A stretch of DNA of 9,740 bases from Promethearchaeota archaeon (GTDB lineage: Archaea > Asgardarchaeota > Lokiarchaeia > Sigynarchaeales > SOKP01), in contig JAUXAJ010000204.1 of NCBI GenBank assembly GCA_030620005.1, positions 1-9,740 of the forward strand, read 5' to 3'. Below the pieces are notes generated by a model. That model saw only the letters and a program-made list of their open reading frames with translations, had not been told where the DNA came from and made no database searches. The position numbers and the translations under genes were made by a program. Shown here one piece after another: positions 1 to 6,507 of this stretch (positions are counted from its first letter, which is position 1; every line of letters begins with the position of its first letter).

Positions 1-824
1 TAAGGAACTTTTATCTGTTTTTTTGGTCTTCTTTCTACTTTTAAAATCATTTGAGTTGGGTTAGAAAAGTTTGGAATTTCTACGAAACCATTGGTTCCAA
101 AAATATATGCTGTATGTGGCATCGTCAACCTTAGTGAAGATGATAGCATTGCTATTTCCCCATTCTCGTATTCAAAAAAGTAATAAGATGTCTCATCCAC
201 TCCAGTTTCTCCAAAACACGCACTACTCATTATTTTCATGGGAGTTTTTTTAAAAATCATGCTTGTAAAGGAAATAGGATAAATTCCAAGATCTAATAAT
301 GCTCCTCCTGCTAAAATAGGATTTATAAGCCGGTGATCAGGTTTTACTTTCGTTCTTCTTCCATAATCCGCCTTAACATGTTGTATTTCTCCTAATTTCT
401 TTTCATCTAATAATTCTCGTAATTTCATGACACACGGAATAAATCTAGTCCACATTGCTTCCATGAGAAAGATTTTTTTTTTCCGAGCAGTTTTAATTAC
501 TTCTTCTGCTTGTTTAGCATTTATCGTAAAGGCTTTTTCACAAAGAACAGGTTTTCCATGATTTAAACAGAGCAATGCGTTTTCGTAATGGAAATTATGA
601 GTTGTCGCAATATATATAACATCTATGCCGGGATTATTTACCAGATCTTCGTAATTATTGTATCTATTATCCACGTGAAAACGCTGACCAAATCTTTCAG
701 CTTTTCCTTCTGTTCGTGAGGCAACAGCTTCCAATTTTGCCTCAGGAAGTTCTTTTAAACTAGCGGCAAACGCGTGTGCTATCAATCCACATCCTAAAAT
801 TCCCCAACTAATCAATTTACTCAT
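1..824 (-). CDS. Gfo/Idh/MocA-family NAD(P)-dependent oxidoreductase, dihydrodiol dehydrogenase-like (C-terminus beyond window)
   Basis: The frame opens at ATG 822-824 on the minus strand and stays open to the left edge, giving 274 visible residues without a stop. The N-terminus is a Rossmann fold with the dinucleotide loop GILGCGLIA (8-16). The catalytic lysine lies in the EKA motif (Lys97, in KPVLCEKAFT), followed by MEAMWTRFIP (121-130) and GGALLDLGIYPI (173-184) with Asp178 and Tyr182. These are hallmarks of the dimeric dihydrodiol dehydrogenase / D-xylose dehydrogenase branch, which oxidises sugars or cyclic diols with NAD(P)+ in the cytoplasm. The substrate cannot be told from the sequence. 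Family members are usually 320-390 residues, so about 50-100 residues are missing to the left. Only 35 bases separate it from the upstream M20 gene, and an AT-rich TATA-like stretch sits at 844-855. Confidence 0.9.
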   Translation of the reverse strand, partial: MSKLISWGILGCGLIAHAFAASLKELPEAKLEAVASRTEGKAERFGQRFHVDNRYNNYEDLVNNPGIDVIYIATTHNFHYENALLCLNHGKPVLCEKAFTINAKQAEEVIKTARKKKIFLMEAMWTRFIPCVMKLRELLDEKKLGEIQHVKADYGRRTKVKPDHRLINPILAGGALLDLGIYPISFTSMIFKKTPMKIMSSACFGETGVDETSYYFFEYENGEIAMLSSSLRLTMPHTAYIFGTNGFVEIPNFSNPTQMILKVERRPKKQIKVP

Positions 825-859
825 TATAAACACTTTTTTTTTTAATTTTAAAAAATTAA

Positions 860-2023
860 TTAATTACAAAAATCCAAAATCGTATTTAGGTATATTCTTG
901 CCGCTTTTACAACGGACTTAAAATCAACGTATTCAACGGCACTGTGAGCACCTGACCCCTTAGGACCTATTATGGCTGTTGGAATTCCCGCCCCTGCGAT
1001 CAATGCGGAATCCATCCACCCACTAAATCCCATGAATCGTGGTTTTCTGTTCAATACTTTCTGAGACGCTTTTATTATCGATTGAACAATTGACTCGTCT
1101 TTTAGAATCTCTAAACCAGGTCTATAAAAAAAGATTTCATGGTCTGCTTTAAATTGGTTGTCATTCAAGCATAACTCGCTGATAATATCTTTAATTTCTT
1201 TATCGACAATTTCAAGGGTTTCTTCCGGTAAAGTCCTTCTTTCTAATTCAATTTTGCAATGATCGGGATACGTGCTCAATTCGATCCCTCCATTTATTAG
1301 AGACGCATGGACTGAAGGAGAACCGCATAACGGATGTTTTTTTTGAGATAAAATTTCTTTTTCTAACTCTTCTATTTTAACTAAAAATTTCCCTGCTTTG
1401 ACAATGGCATCAATTCCAAAATTGGCTAAACTTCCGTGAGCTGCTCTACCATGTACATTAACCTTAATCCAAGCAAATCCTTTATGGGCGAGTGCTATGT
1501 TTAAATTCGTTGGTTCACACACTATTGCGGCATCGGCGGAATATTCCTTGAGTGATTCTTCGGTTCCAATACTAGCATATTCTTCGTCTGCTACGAACGC
1601 AAGGATTACATCTCCTTTTAATTTTATACAAGATTCGACTATTGCTTGAACGGCGACGATCATTGCGGCCAAACCGCCCTTCATGTCGTAAGCACCTCTA
1701 CCGTAAACCTTTCCTTTTTTATAAATGGGATTAAAAGGTTCGATTTCCATCCCTGTAATTGATACCGTGTCCAAATGTCCATTTAACATCATAGTTTTTC
1801 CATTACCAGTGCCCTTAAGAATGCTAATGACATTTTTTCTATTTTTTTCGATTTCTTGATATTTTACGCTTAACCCAATTTGTTCAAGACGATTTCCTAT
1901 GTATTCTGCGATTTCAGACTCTCCTTGACCTTCTTTAACGAGCGTTGGATTGACTGATTTAATTTTAATTAGATCTTGAAGCAACTCTAGTAATTGGTCC
2001 TCATTTATTTTTAAACTATCCAT
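860..2023 (-). CDS. M20-family zinc metallopeptidase/deacylase (ArgE/DapE/ACY1 type)
   Basis: A 387-residue cytoplasmic hydrolase of the usual family length. All metal and catalytic residues of the M20 family are visible: His83 and catalytic Asp85 in NGHLDTV, bridging Asp113 in AYDMKGG, the general base Glu147 and ligand Glu148 in ADEE, Glu170 in VCEPT, and His360 in SGAHSA near the C-terminus. The lid/dimerisation domain spans roughly 180-295, with HGRAAHGS (191-198) at its start. The family cleaves N-acyl groups from amino acids (acetylornithine, succinyl-diaminopimelate) or acts as a carboxypeptidase. No arginine or lysine biosynthesis gene lies nearby, so the substrate is open, and scavenging of acyl-amino acids or dipeptides is as likely as biosynthesis. 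The ATG is supported by a GAGGG seven bases upstream. Confidence 0.93.
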   Translation of the reverse strand: MDSLKINEDQLLELLQDLIKIKSVNPTLVKEGQGESEIAEYIGNRLEQIGLSVKYQEIEKNRKNVISILKGTGNGKTMMLNGHLDTVSITGMEIEPFNPIYKKGKVYGRGAYDMKGGLAAMIVAVQAIVESCIKLKGDVILAFVADEEYASIGTEESLKEYSADAAIVCEPTNLNIALAHKGFAWIKVNVHGRAAHGSLANFGIDAIVKAGKFLVKIEELEKEILSQKKHPLCGSPSVHASLINGGIELSTYPDHCKIELERRTLPEETLEIVDKEIKDIISELCLNDNQFKADHEIFFYRPGLEILKDESIVQSIIKASQKVLNRKPRFMGFSGWMDSALIAGAGIPTAIIGPKGSGAHSAVEYVDFKSVVKAARIYLNTILDFCN

Positions 2024-2030
2024 ATCTTTT

Positions 2031-2035
2031 CCCTC
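2031..2035 (-). promoter_or_regulatory. Shine-Dalgarno site of the M20 gene
   Basis: On the minus strand GAGGG lies seven bases before the ATG ending at 2023. It is the clearest ribosome binding site in the window and fixes the start of the M20 protein. Most other genes here have weaker or no such site. Confidence 0.6.
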
Positions 2036-2179
2036 ATATAATTTAGATTTTAATTATTATTCTTAAGTGCTTTAAAAAATTTAAAAATTTTATTTAGTTG
2101 TTATTACTTTATTTTATCCGAATGTTTTCGAAATAAAAGAAATTAAAATTGTTGAGAATTGAGAACATTTTATATCAAA

Positions 2180-2791
2180 TCAACTAAAAGTATAATAATC
2201 TGCAAATGTTCTAAGTATTTTCTTTAATGGGAGGTCCACGCTAATTTCCCTGTCTTTTACATATTCAATGTATTTTTGTCCATCTAATGTAGTCTCTGAC
2301 AAAACACCATCATTTATCCCATCAAACTCCACGGTTTTTAAACCAAACTTCTCGCATAAACTAATATTAAATGCTGGTGTTGCTTTTATCCACGCTCCAT
2401 TTAGTAAGAGCTCAGTATAGCCATGATATATGAATAAATTAGTACCCATTCTTTTCATGAGTTTTTCGGGTAAGGTATGATTTCTAATATCCGCAAAATG
2501 TAACCTAGAAGGAATATTTAATGCTCTTGCTAAAGCTGCAAGAACGCAAGCTTTTTGCACGCACCAACCCTTCTTTTGTGTGATGATATAAGAGGCTTTA
2601 TACCTTTTTCGTTTCGAGTAGAGACTTTCATAGGGATCGTAAAGGATTTCATCTCGAGTCCAGTAAAATATGGCCTTAGCCTTTTCAATCACGTTATTAT
2701 CGGCTTTTTCCACTATTTTATTTGATAGATTTTTAACGATTTTTGAATCAGAATCGATAAAATATGTAGGCTTTAAATATTCTTCAGACAT
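2180..2791 (-). CDS. Transglutaminase-like cysteine-protease-fold protein
   Basis: A 203-residue soluble protein with no signal peptide or membrane segment. The transglutaminase-like core is recognisable from the sequence KKGWCVQKACVLAALARALN (73-92), with nucleophile Cys77 at the head of a helix, and IYHGYTELLLNGAWIKATPA (121-140), with catalytic His123. The third triad position, usually Asp in a D-P-T context, reads KATPAFN, with Thr138 or Asn142 nearby. Bacterial and archaeal members of this fold are mostly peptidases, amidases or isopeptide-cleaving enzymes rather than cross-linkers. The helical stretch IEKAKAIFYWTRDEILYDPY (35-54) is typical of the N-terminal half of the domain. It lies 44 bases downstream of the short-chain dehydrogenase gene with its own TATA box. 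The substrate is unknown. Confidence 0.85.
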   Translation of the reverse strand: MSEEYLKPTYFIDSDSKIVKNLSNKIVEKADNNVIEKAKAIFYWTRDEILYDPYESLYSKRKRYKASYIITQKKGWCVQKACVLAALARALNIPSRLHFADIRNHTLPEKLMKRMGTNLFIYHGYTELLLNGAWIKATPAFNISLCEKFGLKTVEFDGINDGVLSETTLDGQKYIEYVKDREISVDLPLKKILRTFADYYTFS

Positions 2792-2816
2792 GTTGAATTA
2801 AATAATTAATAAATTG

Positions 2817-2826
2817 TTATAAATTT
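2817..2826 (-). promoter_or_regulatory. Archaeal-type TATA box for the transglutaminase-like gene
   Basis: On the minus strand AAATTTATAA occupies -35 to -26 relative to the A of the start codon, which is the position expected for a TBP site driving a leaderless or nearly leaderless transcript. No Shine-Dalgarno motif precedes the ATG, in agreement with leaderless initiation. This is a match by eye and has not been scored. Confidence 0.5.
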
Positions 2827-2835
2827 AACATGAGT

Positions 2836-3681
2836 CTAATCGTCGAATGCTTTTAAAATAACGTCAAACCGTTCCTTCAGACCTTCTTTTAAAATTGGTT
2901 GTTTATGAGTTAAAACATGTAATTTCTCATATTTTATGGCTTGAAACACGATGTCAGCTACATCTTTAGGAAGGATTCCAGGAGATTGCTCGAGAAATTC
3001 TCGAATTTTTTCCCCTCTATCCCCCTCTTCTCCCGTTTTTAAGAATTCCCCCAGATCTTGATATTCTGAGACGCGCATTAAAGCAGAAGAAAAGATTTTT
3101 GTATGAACAAAGCCAGGACAAAGTACAGAAACTTTAATTTTTGGACCGTGTTCTTCCAACTCGAGGGCTAGTCTCTCGGAGAGAAACACGACCGCGTGTT
3201 TAGCTACGCCATATGTAGCACCTCCTATACCACTAGAAATTAAACCCTCTATTGATGCTGTGTTAACTATGTGACACTCAGTGTTTTGCTTAATCATTAT
3301 AGGAACAAACGTTTTAATGCCATGAATCACACCCCAAAGATTTACGTCTAATACAAATTCCCAATTTTTTAAATCATATTCCCAAGTAAGACGAGGTAAA
3401 GCAACACCTGCATTATTAAATAATAGATGTACTTCTCCGAATGTTTCAAGAGTTTTCTGTGCTAAAATCTCAATGTCGTTAGCCTTTGATACATCAGTCA
3501 AAACTGATAATACAATGGCTCCTTCTCGTTTCAATTTCCTTTCAAGTCTTTTTAATCCTTTCTCATCATTATCTGAGATGACTGTTTTCATCCCCTCTTC
3601 AGCACATCGATTTGCTAAGCCCGTACCAATGCCACTAGCAGCACCCGTGATAACCGCGACTTTATTTTTAAATTCTTTCAT
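2836..3681 (-). CDS. Short-chain dehydrogenase/reductase (classical SDR)
   Basis: A 281-residue Rossmann-fold oxidoreductase of about normal length. The cofactor loop TGAASGIG is at 12-19 and Asp37 (VISDND) at the end of strand beta-2 suggests preference for NAD(H) over NADP(H). The NNAG motif is at 89-92. The catalytic tetrad Asn114, Ser143, Tyr157, Lys161 is complete (NTAS and YGVAK). PGFVHT (189-194) follows the active site as in other classical members. A hydrophilic insertion after 200 (about 205-235) forms the substrate loop and a C-terminal tail of about 30 residues follows. The family oxidises alcohols or reduces ketones, and the substrate cannot be deduced. It is the first gene of the leftward series and starts divergently from the glycyl radical enzyme cluster. 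Confidence 0.93.
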   Translation of the reverse strand: MKEFKNKVAVITGAASGIGTGLANRCAEEGMKTVISDNDEKGLKRLERKLKREGAIVLSVLTDVSKANDIEILAQKTLETFGEVHLLFNNAGVALPRLTWEYDLKNWEFVLDVNLWGVIHGIKTFVPIMIKQNTECHIVNTASIEGLISSGIGGATYGVAKHAVVFLSERLALELEEHGPKIKVSVLCPGFVHTKIFSSALMRVSEYQDLGEFLKTGEEGDRGEKIREFLEQSPGILPKDVADIVFQAIKYEKLHVLTHKQPILKEGLKERFDVILKAFDD

Positions 3682-3777
3682 ATTAAGTAATTTGATAATT
3701 ATAAAAAAAAAAAGATTATTAAAAAAAAAGTAAAGTTAGAATTTAGTTACCCGAAAGTTTTCATTCGCATCATTTCT

Positions 3778-3958
3778 TTATTTCTTTATTCCGCCAATTA
3801 TGTTTAATAGAGTTGTCTTTCCAGATCCCGAAGGTCCAAGTATCATTTTGAAATCTCCTTCTTCGACTTCTAAATTAATGCCGTCTAACGCCTTAATTTC
3901 AATGTCGGCCACGTGATATGTTTTTCAAAATATTTGTATTAGTATTTTGAATAAATGC
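3778..3958 (-). pseudogene. Relic of an ABC-transporter ATP-binding protein (N-terminal part with Walker A)
   Basis: On the minus strand 3924-3778 translates to a 48-residue piece beginning [20 protein letters not shown] and continuing to [20 protein letters not shown], then KK and a TAA stop at 3778-3780. This is the N-terminal part of a MacB/LolD-type ABC ATPase with an intact Walker A (GPSGSGKTT). Nothing of the signature motif, Walker B or H-loop follows, so it cannot be functional. Upstream of KTYH the frame meets TGA (3925-3927). If one A of the AAAAA run there is dropped, the reading continues as NILKTYH, with FIQNTNT before it, like the start of such proteins, which suggests a frameshift in the old gene. 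The core is clear; the extension from 3925 to 3958 is inference. Confidence 0.8.
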
Positions 3959-4097
3959 TTATATCCTTCAAATATTGTTAATACACGGAATTCTTGGATT
4001 GATTGATAGTCTTAAATAAAATAAAAGAGATTTCTATAAATTAAATGTAGTAACCAAAGAAGTTGCCAAGGAAAACAAGAAAAAATTAATTGAAAAA

Positions 4098-4107
4098 AAT
4101 ATTTAAA
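4098..4107 (+). promoter_or_regulatory. Putative TATA box of the glycyl radical enzyme cluster
   Basis: AATATTTAAA lies 20-29 bases before the ATG at 4127 and 32-41 bases before the TTG at 4139. A TBP site here would start transcription at about 4126-4132. That would give either a leaderless message from the ATG or a leader of about ten bases before the TTG. AAAGG at 4117-4121 could act as a weak ribosome binding site for the ATG at 4127, and GTGA at 4129-4132 for the TTG. Judged by eye in very AT-rich DNA, so uncertain. Confidence 0.35.
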
Positions 4108-4138
4108 CAATTAAAAAAAGGTTTAAATGTGAAAAATC

Positions 4139-5389
4139 TTGACCGTGAAACTACTTAACGAGCTTGTTCGAGAAACGCCAAATCTTTCGCTTAAAGTCCC
4201 TCTAAGCTACATGGAAGTGCTTAAAAGGACTTTTGGTAAACCCATGATCATCAGGCAAGCAGAAGGACTGAAAAATACTTTAGAGAACTTACCTATTGTA
4301 ATTAGACCTGACGAACTCATTGTGGGAACTTTTGACGAGGAAATTCCAGTCGCAATTCCTCGACCAGAGGGAACTGGACTCAGAATCATGCGAGAACTTG
4401 ACTACCTTTCAAGAAGAGAAGTAAATCCTATCAACGTAAAGGACGAAGATATTAAAATAATGAAAGAAGAGATTGCTCCGTTCTTTGAGAATTTCAGAGT
4501 TCAGACGTATGCCGAAGAGATCGCACCTAATCACGTTTTTCAGATTTTATATCGCGGGCTTGCGTACGTGTCTACAGAAGTTGGTGGAATTGCGCATGCC
4601 GTTATCGATTATCGGCGACTTCTTGAAACTGGATTGAAAAAATATATCGAATTGTCCGAAGAGAAAATAAATGAATATTCTAAAGTTTTTGGAACAGAAG
4701 CCCGAGCCGACGAGAAAATAGCGTTTTATAAATCAATGAAAATCATCTCACGCGCCATAATCAATTTCGCTAAAAAGTACGCAGAAAAAGCCAAGATGAT
4801 GGCAAGGCAAGAATCAGATCCAACCAGGAAGAAGGAATTAGATAAAATTGCCGAGACGTGCTTACAGGTCCCCGAAAAACCCGCTCATGATCTTCAAGAA
4901 GCCGTTCAATTCATTTGGTTCATCCACATGACACTTCACATTGAAAATTTTGAGCATGGCGTTTCTTTTGGAAGGCTTGATCAATACTTACTCCAGTATT
5001 ATGGTGGAGATTCGGAAGAAGCAGTAAGACTCGTAAAAAATCTTTTATTAAAAACAAACGAGATAATCGCATTGTACGATTCCGTGGCAACTTTATACTT
5101 TGGCGGTATGGCAACGACTCAAGGAGTAGTCGTTGGTGGGGTTGATAAAAAAAATGGAAATGATGCTACAAATGATTTGACGTATTTGATTTTAAAAGCT
5201 CACGAAGAAGCTCAAGTTCCAAGTCCAAATATGGTAGTTAGATGTCATCATGGAACGCCATCTGACCTCTATCAAAAAGTAGCCAATATTGTTGGTAACG
5301 GAAAGAATATTCTTGCTCTCTACAACGATAAGGTAGCCATAGAAGGCTTGATGAGATATAATGTTCCGTTAGATGAAGCAAGAGATTAA
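4139..5389 (+). CDS. Glycyl radical enzyme, N-terminal part up to the in-frame stop (416 residues)
   Basis: This segment starts at TTG (4139) because the upstream ATG at 4127 is followed directly by TGA in the same frame; GTG 4145 is another possible start. It has the PFL-like barrel landmarks in order: PIVIRPDELIVG (52-63), EVGGIAHAVIDYRRLL (147-162), ENFEHGVSFGRLDQYL (269-284), VVGGVDKKNGNDATNDLTYL (331-350) and PSPNMVVRCH (361-370). It ends at LDEARD. Translated alone it lacks the catalytic cysteine and the glycyl loop, so it would be inactive, and half a barrel is unlikely to fold stably. Conservation up to the last codon before the stop shows that the stop is not a natural domain boundary. 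Confidence 0.85.
   Translation: MTVKLLNELVRETPNLSLKVPLSYMEVLKRTFGKPMIIRQAEGLKNTLENLPIVIRPDELIVGTFDEEIPVAIPRPEGTGLRIMRELDYLSRREVNPINVKDEDIKIMKEEIAPFFENFRVQTYAEEIAPNHVFQILYRGLAYVSTEVGGIAHAVIDYRRLLETGLKKYIELSEEKINEYSKVFGTEARADEKIAFYKSMKIISRAIINFAKKYAEKAKMMARQESDPTRKKELDKIAETCLQVPEKPAHDLQEAVQFIWFIHMTLHIENFEHGVSFGRLDQYLLQYYGGDSEEAVRLVKNLLLKTNEIIALYDSVATLYFGGMATTQGVVVGGVDKKNGNDATNDLTYLILKAHEEAQVPSPNMVVRCHHGTPSDLYQKVANIVGNGKNILALYNDKVAIEGLMRYNVPLDEARD
5387..5389 (+). other. In-frame TAA inside the glycyl radical enzyme
   Basis: TAA is the only stop within the body of the frame. It lies between LDEARD and GIVGCVG, fifteen to seventeen bases before the TGC codon of the catalytic cysteine (5402-5404). 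TAG is decoded as pyrrolysine and TGA as selenocysteine in some archaea, but no TAA recoding is established there, so readthrough is not the default explanation. Confidence 0.9.
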
Positions 5390-6469
5390 GGAATCGTAGG
5401 GTGCGTTGGTTTGTCCACATCAGGTTTATCATATGATAATACGGGGGCGATTTTTCTTAGCTTGCCAAAAGCTTTAGAACTTGCTTTGGGAATTGACAAT
5501 ACCCTTGTCAGTAAACATGCAAATGTCAAAATCGATCCAAATTCCTTTAAATCCATTGATGATGTCTTAAATGCTTATAAGAAGTGTCTTAAAATCATCA
5601 TGGAAATGTCAGTTATTGCTGCCAATGCTTACCAGCAAGCGCATATTGAATTAAAACCCACGCCATTAATGTCACTTTGTATCCGAGGATGTTTTGAGGA
5701 AGGTGTTGATGTGAATAAGGGTTCTGCAAAGTATAATTTTTCGGGTATTCATGTTACTGGTTTTTCTGATGTTGTTGATTCCTTAGCAGCGATAGACCAT
5801 GCTGTATTTAAAGAAAAGAAATATGCAATGAGCGAATTGATTGAAGCTTTGAAAAAGAATTTCAGAGGAAATAAAGAATTACACCAATATCTTTTAAATA
5901 AATGCCCTAAATACGGGAGCGACGACGATCAAGTAGATATTTACGCTGAAAAGCTTGGGAAATTCATTTTTGATGCATCGAAAGGGTTACGATGCGCAAG
6001 AGGTGGAGAATACAGGGTGGGAATTCACGCAATGACCACCAATGTTGGCTTCGGGATGTTTACAAACGCCCTTCCATCAGGTAGAAAGAAAGGAAAAGCC
6101 TTGGTTAAGGACATTGCTCCAGGAGTTTCCGGTGAAAAGGGCCTAACAGCCGCTATAAAAAGCGCAACGAAGTTAGACCATTCGCTCCTAGCAAATGGAT
6201 TGGCATGCACTTTTAACATCAACCCTGAAATAGCCAAGATAGATGGTGGAAAAACATTTGAAGCGTTAATTAGAACGTACATGAAGCTTGGGGGGATGTA
6301 CGTGCAGTTTAATGCCATCTCGACAGATACCTTAAAGGACGCCCAAAAATCTCCAGAAAATCATAAGAATTTGATGGTTAGAGTTTCTGGATATAGCGCT
6401 CGATTCATTGACCTTCCTCGAGCAGTACAAAACGACATTATTAGCAGACATTGTTTTGATAATGTGTGA
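5390..6469 (+). CDS. Glycyl radical enzyme, C-terminal part with catalytic Cys and glycyl-radical loop
   Basis: The frame continues directly after the stop as GIVGCVGLSTSG, with the catalytic cysteine codon at 5402-5404, then PTPLMSLCIRGCFEEG, KYNFSGIHVTGFSDVVDSL and KCPKYGSDDDQVD, all standard landmarks of the family. The glycyl loop RVSGYSARF (Gly codon 6389-6391) and the ending VQNDIISRH are intact. The first start-type codon after the stop in this frame is TTG at 5411, already past the cysteine, so re-initiation there would make a 352-residue product without the catalytic Cys. A two-subunit split enzyme is therefore improbable. HVTG replaces the QGVG-like sequence common in choline and glycerol lyases, another hint of an unusual substrate pocket. 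Confidence 0.85.
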   Translation, partial: GIVGCVGLSTSGLSYDNTGAIFLSLPKALELALGIDNTLVSKHANVKIDPNSFKSIDDVLNAYKKCLKIIMEMSVIAANAYQQAHIELKPTPLMSLCIRGCFEEGVDVNKGSAKYNFSGIHVTGFSDVVDSLAAIDHAVFKEKKYAMSELIEALKKNFRGNKELHQYLLNKCPKYGSDDDQVDIYAEKLGKFIFDASKGLRCARGGEYRVGIHAMTTNVGFGMFTNALPSGRKKGKALVKDIAPGVSGEKGLTAAIKSATKLDHSLLANGLACTFNINPEIAKIDGGKTFEALIRTYMKLGGMYVQFNAISTDTLKDAQKSPENHKNLMVRVSGYSARFIDLPRAVQNDIISRHCFDNV

Positions 6470-6507
6470 AGTGTAACAAGCACAATAGGTAAACTAATAG
6501 ATTAAAA

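Larger units (their letters stand above)
3682..4138. other. Divergent intergenic region between the SDR gene and the glycyl radical enzyme
   Basis: 457 bases without an intact gene. It contains poly-A tracts at about 3703-3713 and 3721-3729, which can serve the leftward SDR promoter (TTTATAAT on the minus strand near 3698-3705). It also holds the ABC-ATPase relic (3778-3958) and AT-rich promoter sequence for the rightward cluster (about 4030-4126). I see no tRNA, repeat array or hairpin of note. Confidence 0.6.
4139..6469 (+). pseudogene. Glycyl radical enzyme (pyruvate formate-lyase-like superfamily) interrupted by one in-frame TAA
   Basis: Read through the TAA at 5387-5389, one frame of 776 codons covers an entire glycyl radical enzyme, close to the usual 770-850 residues. 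The PFL-like barrel runs from about residue 1 to 640 and the C-terminal glycyl domain follows. Catalytic Cys422 sits in GIVGCVG and the radical Gly751 in RVSGYSARF, 25 residues from the end as expected. The stop replaces the residue after LDEARD, a place where many relatives have Tyr, so one base change (TAT or TAC to TAA) explains it. No other frameshift or stop occurs in the body of the gene. The +2 residue after the cysteine is Gly, not the Glu of lyase, dehydratase and decarboxylase types, so the reaction is unknown; fumarate-adding types are one option. Its activase follows 38 bases downstream. Either a recent nonsense mutation or a sequencing/assembly error is likely. Confidence 0.88.

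Noticed and set aside
71..253. 60-codon plus-strand open frame at the left end
   Set aside because: It is antisense to the well-conserved Gfo/Idh/MocA oxidoreductase.
3473..3733. 86-codon plus-strand open frame
   Set aside because: It lies almost entirely antisense to the SDR N-terminus, including the cofactor loop, and ends in a poly-Lys tail from the A tracts; a shadow of the real gene.
4020..4106. Short open stretch before the glycyl radical enzyme ending in a Lys/Glu-rich helix-like peptide (VVTKEVAKENKKKLIEKNI)
   Set aside because: It has no usable start codon, is under 30 codons, overlaps the presumed promoter and resembles nothing I recognise. It may be a decayed gene end but cannot be supported.
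5387..5389. Recoding of the stop as pyrrolysine or selenocysteine
   Set aside because: The codon is TAA, while pyrrolysine uses TAG and selenocysteine TGA. No recoding element is apparent and the position is not a known Sec/Pyl site in the family.
4139..6469. Glycyl radical enzyme naturally made as two subunits
   Set aside because: The catalytic cysteine codon (5402-5404) lies between the stop and the first possible restart, so neither piece would carry it, and the stop cuts a conserved stretch, not a domain border.
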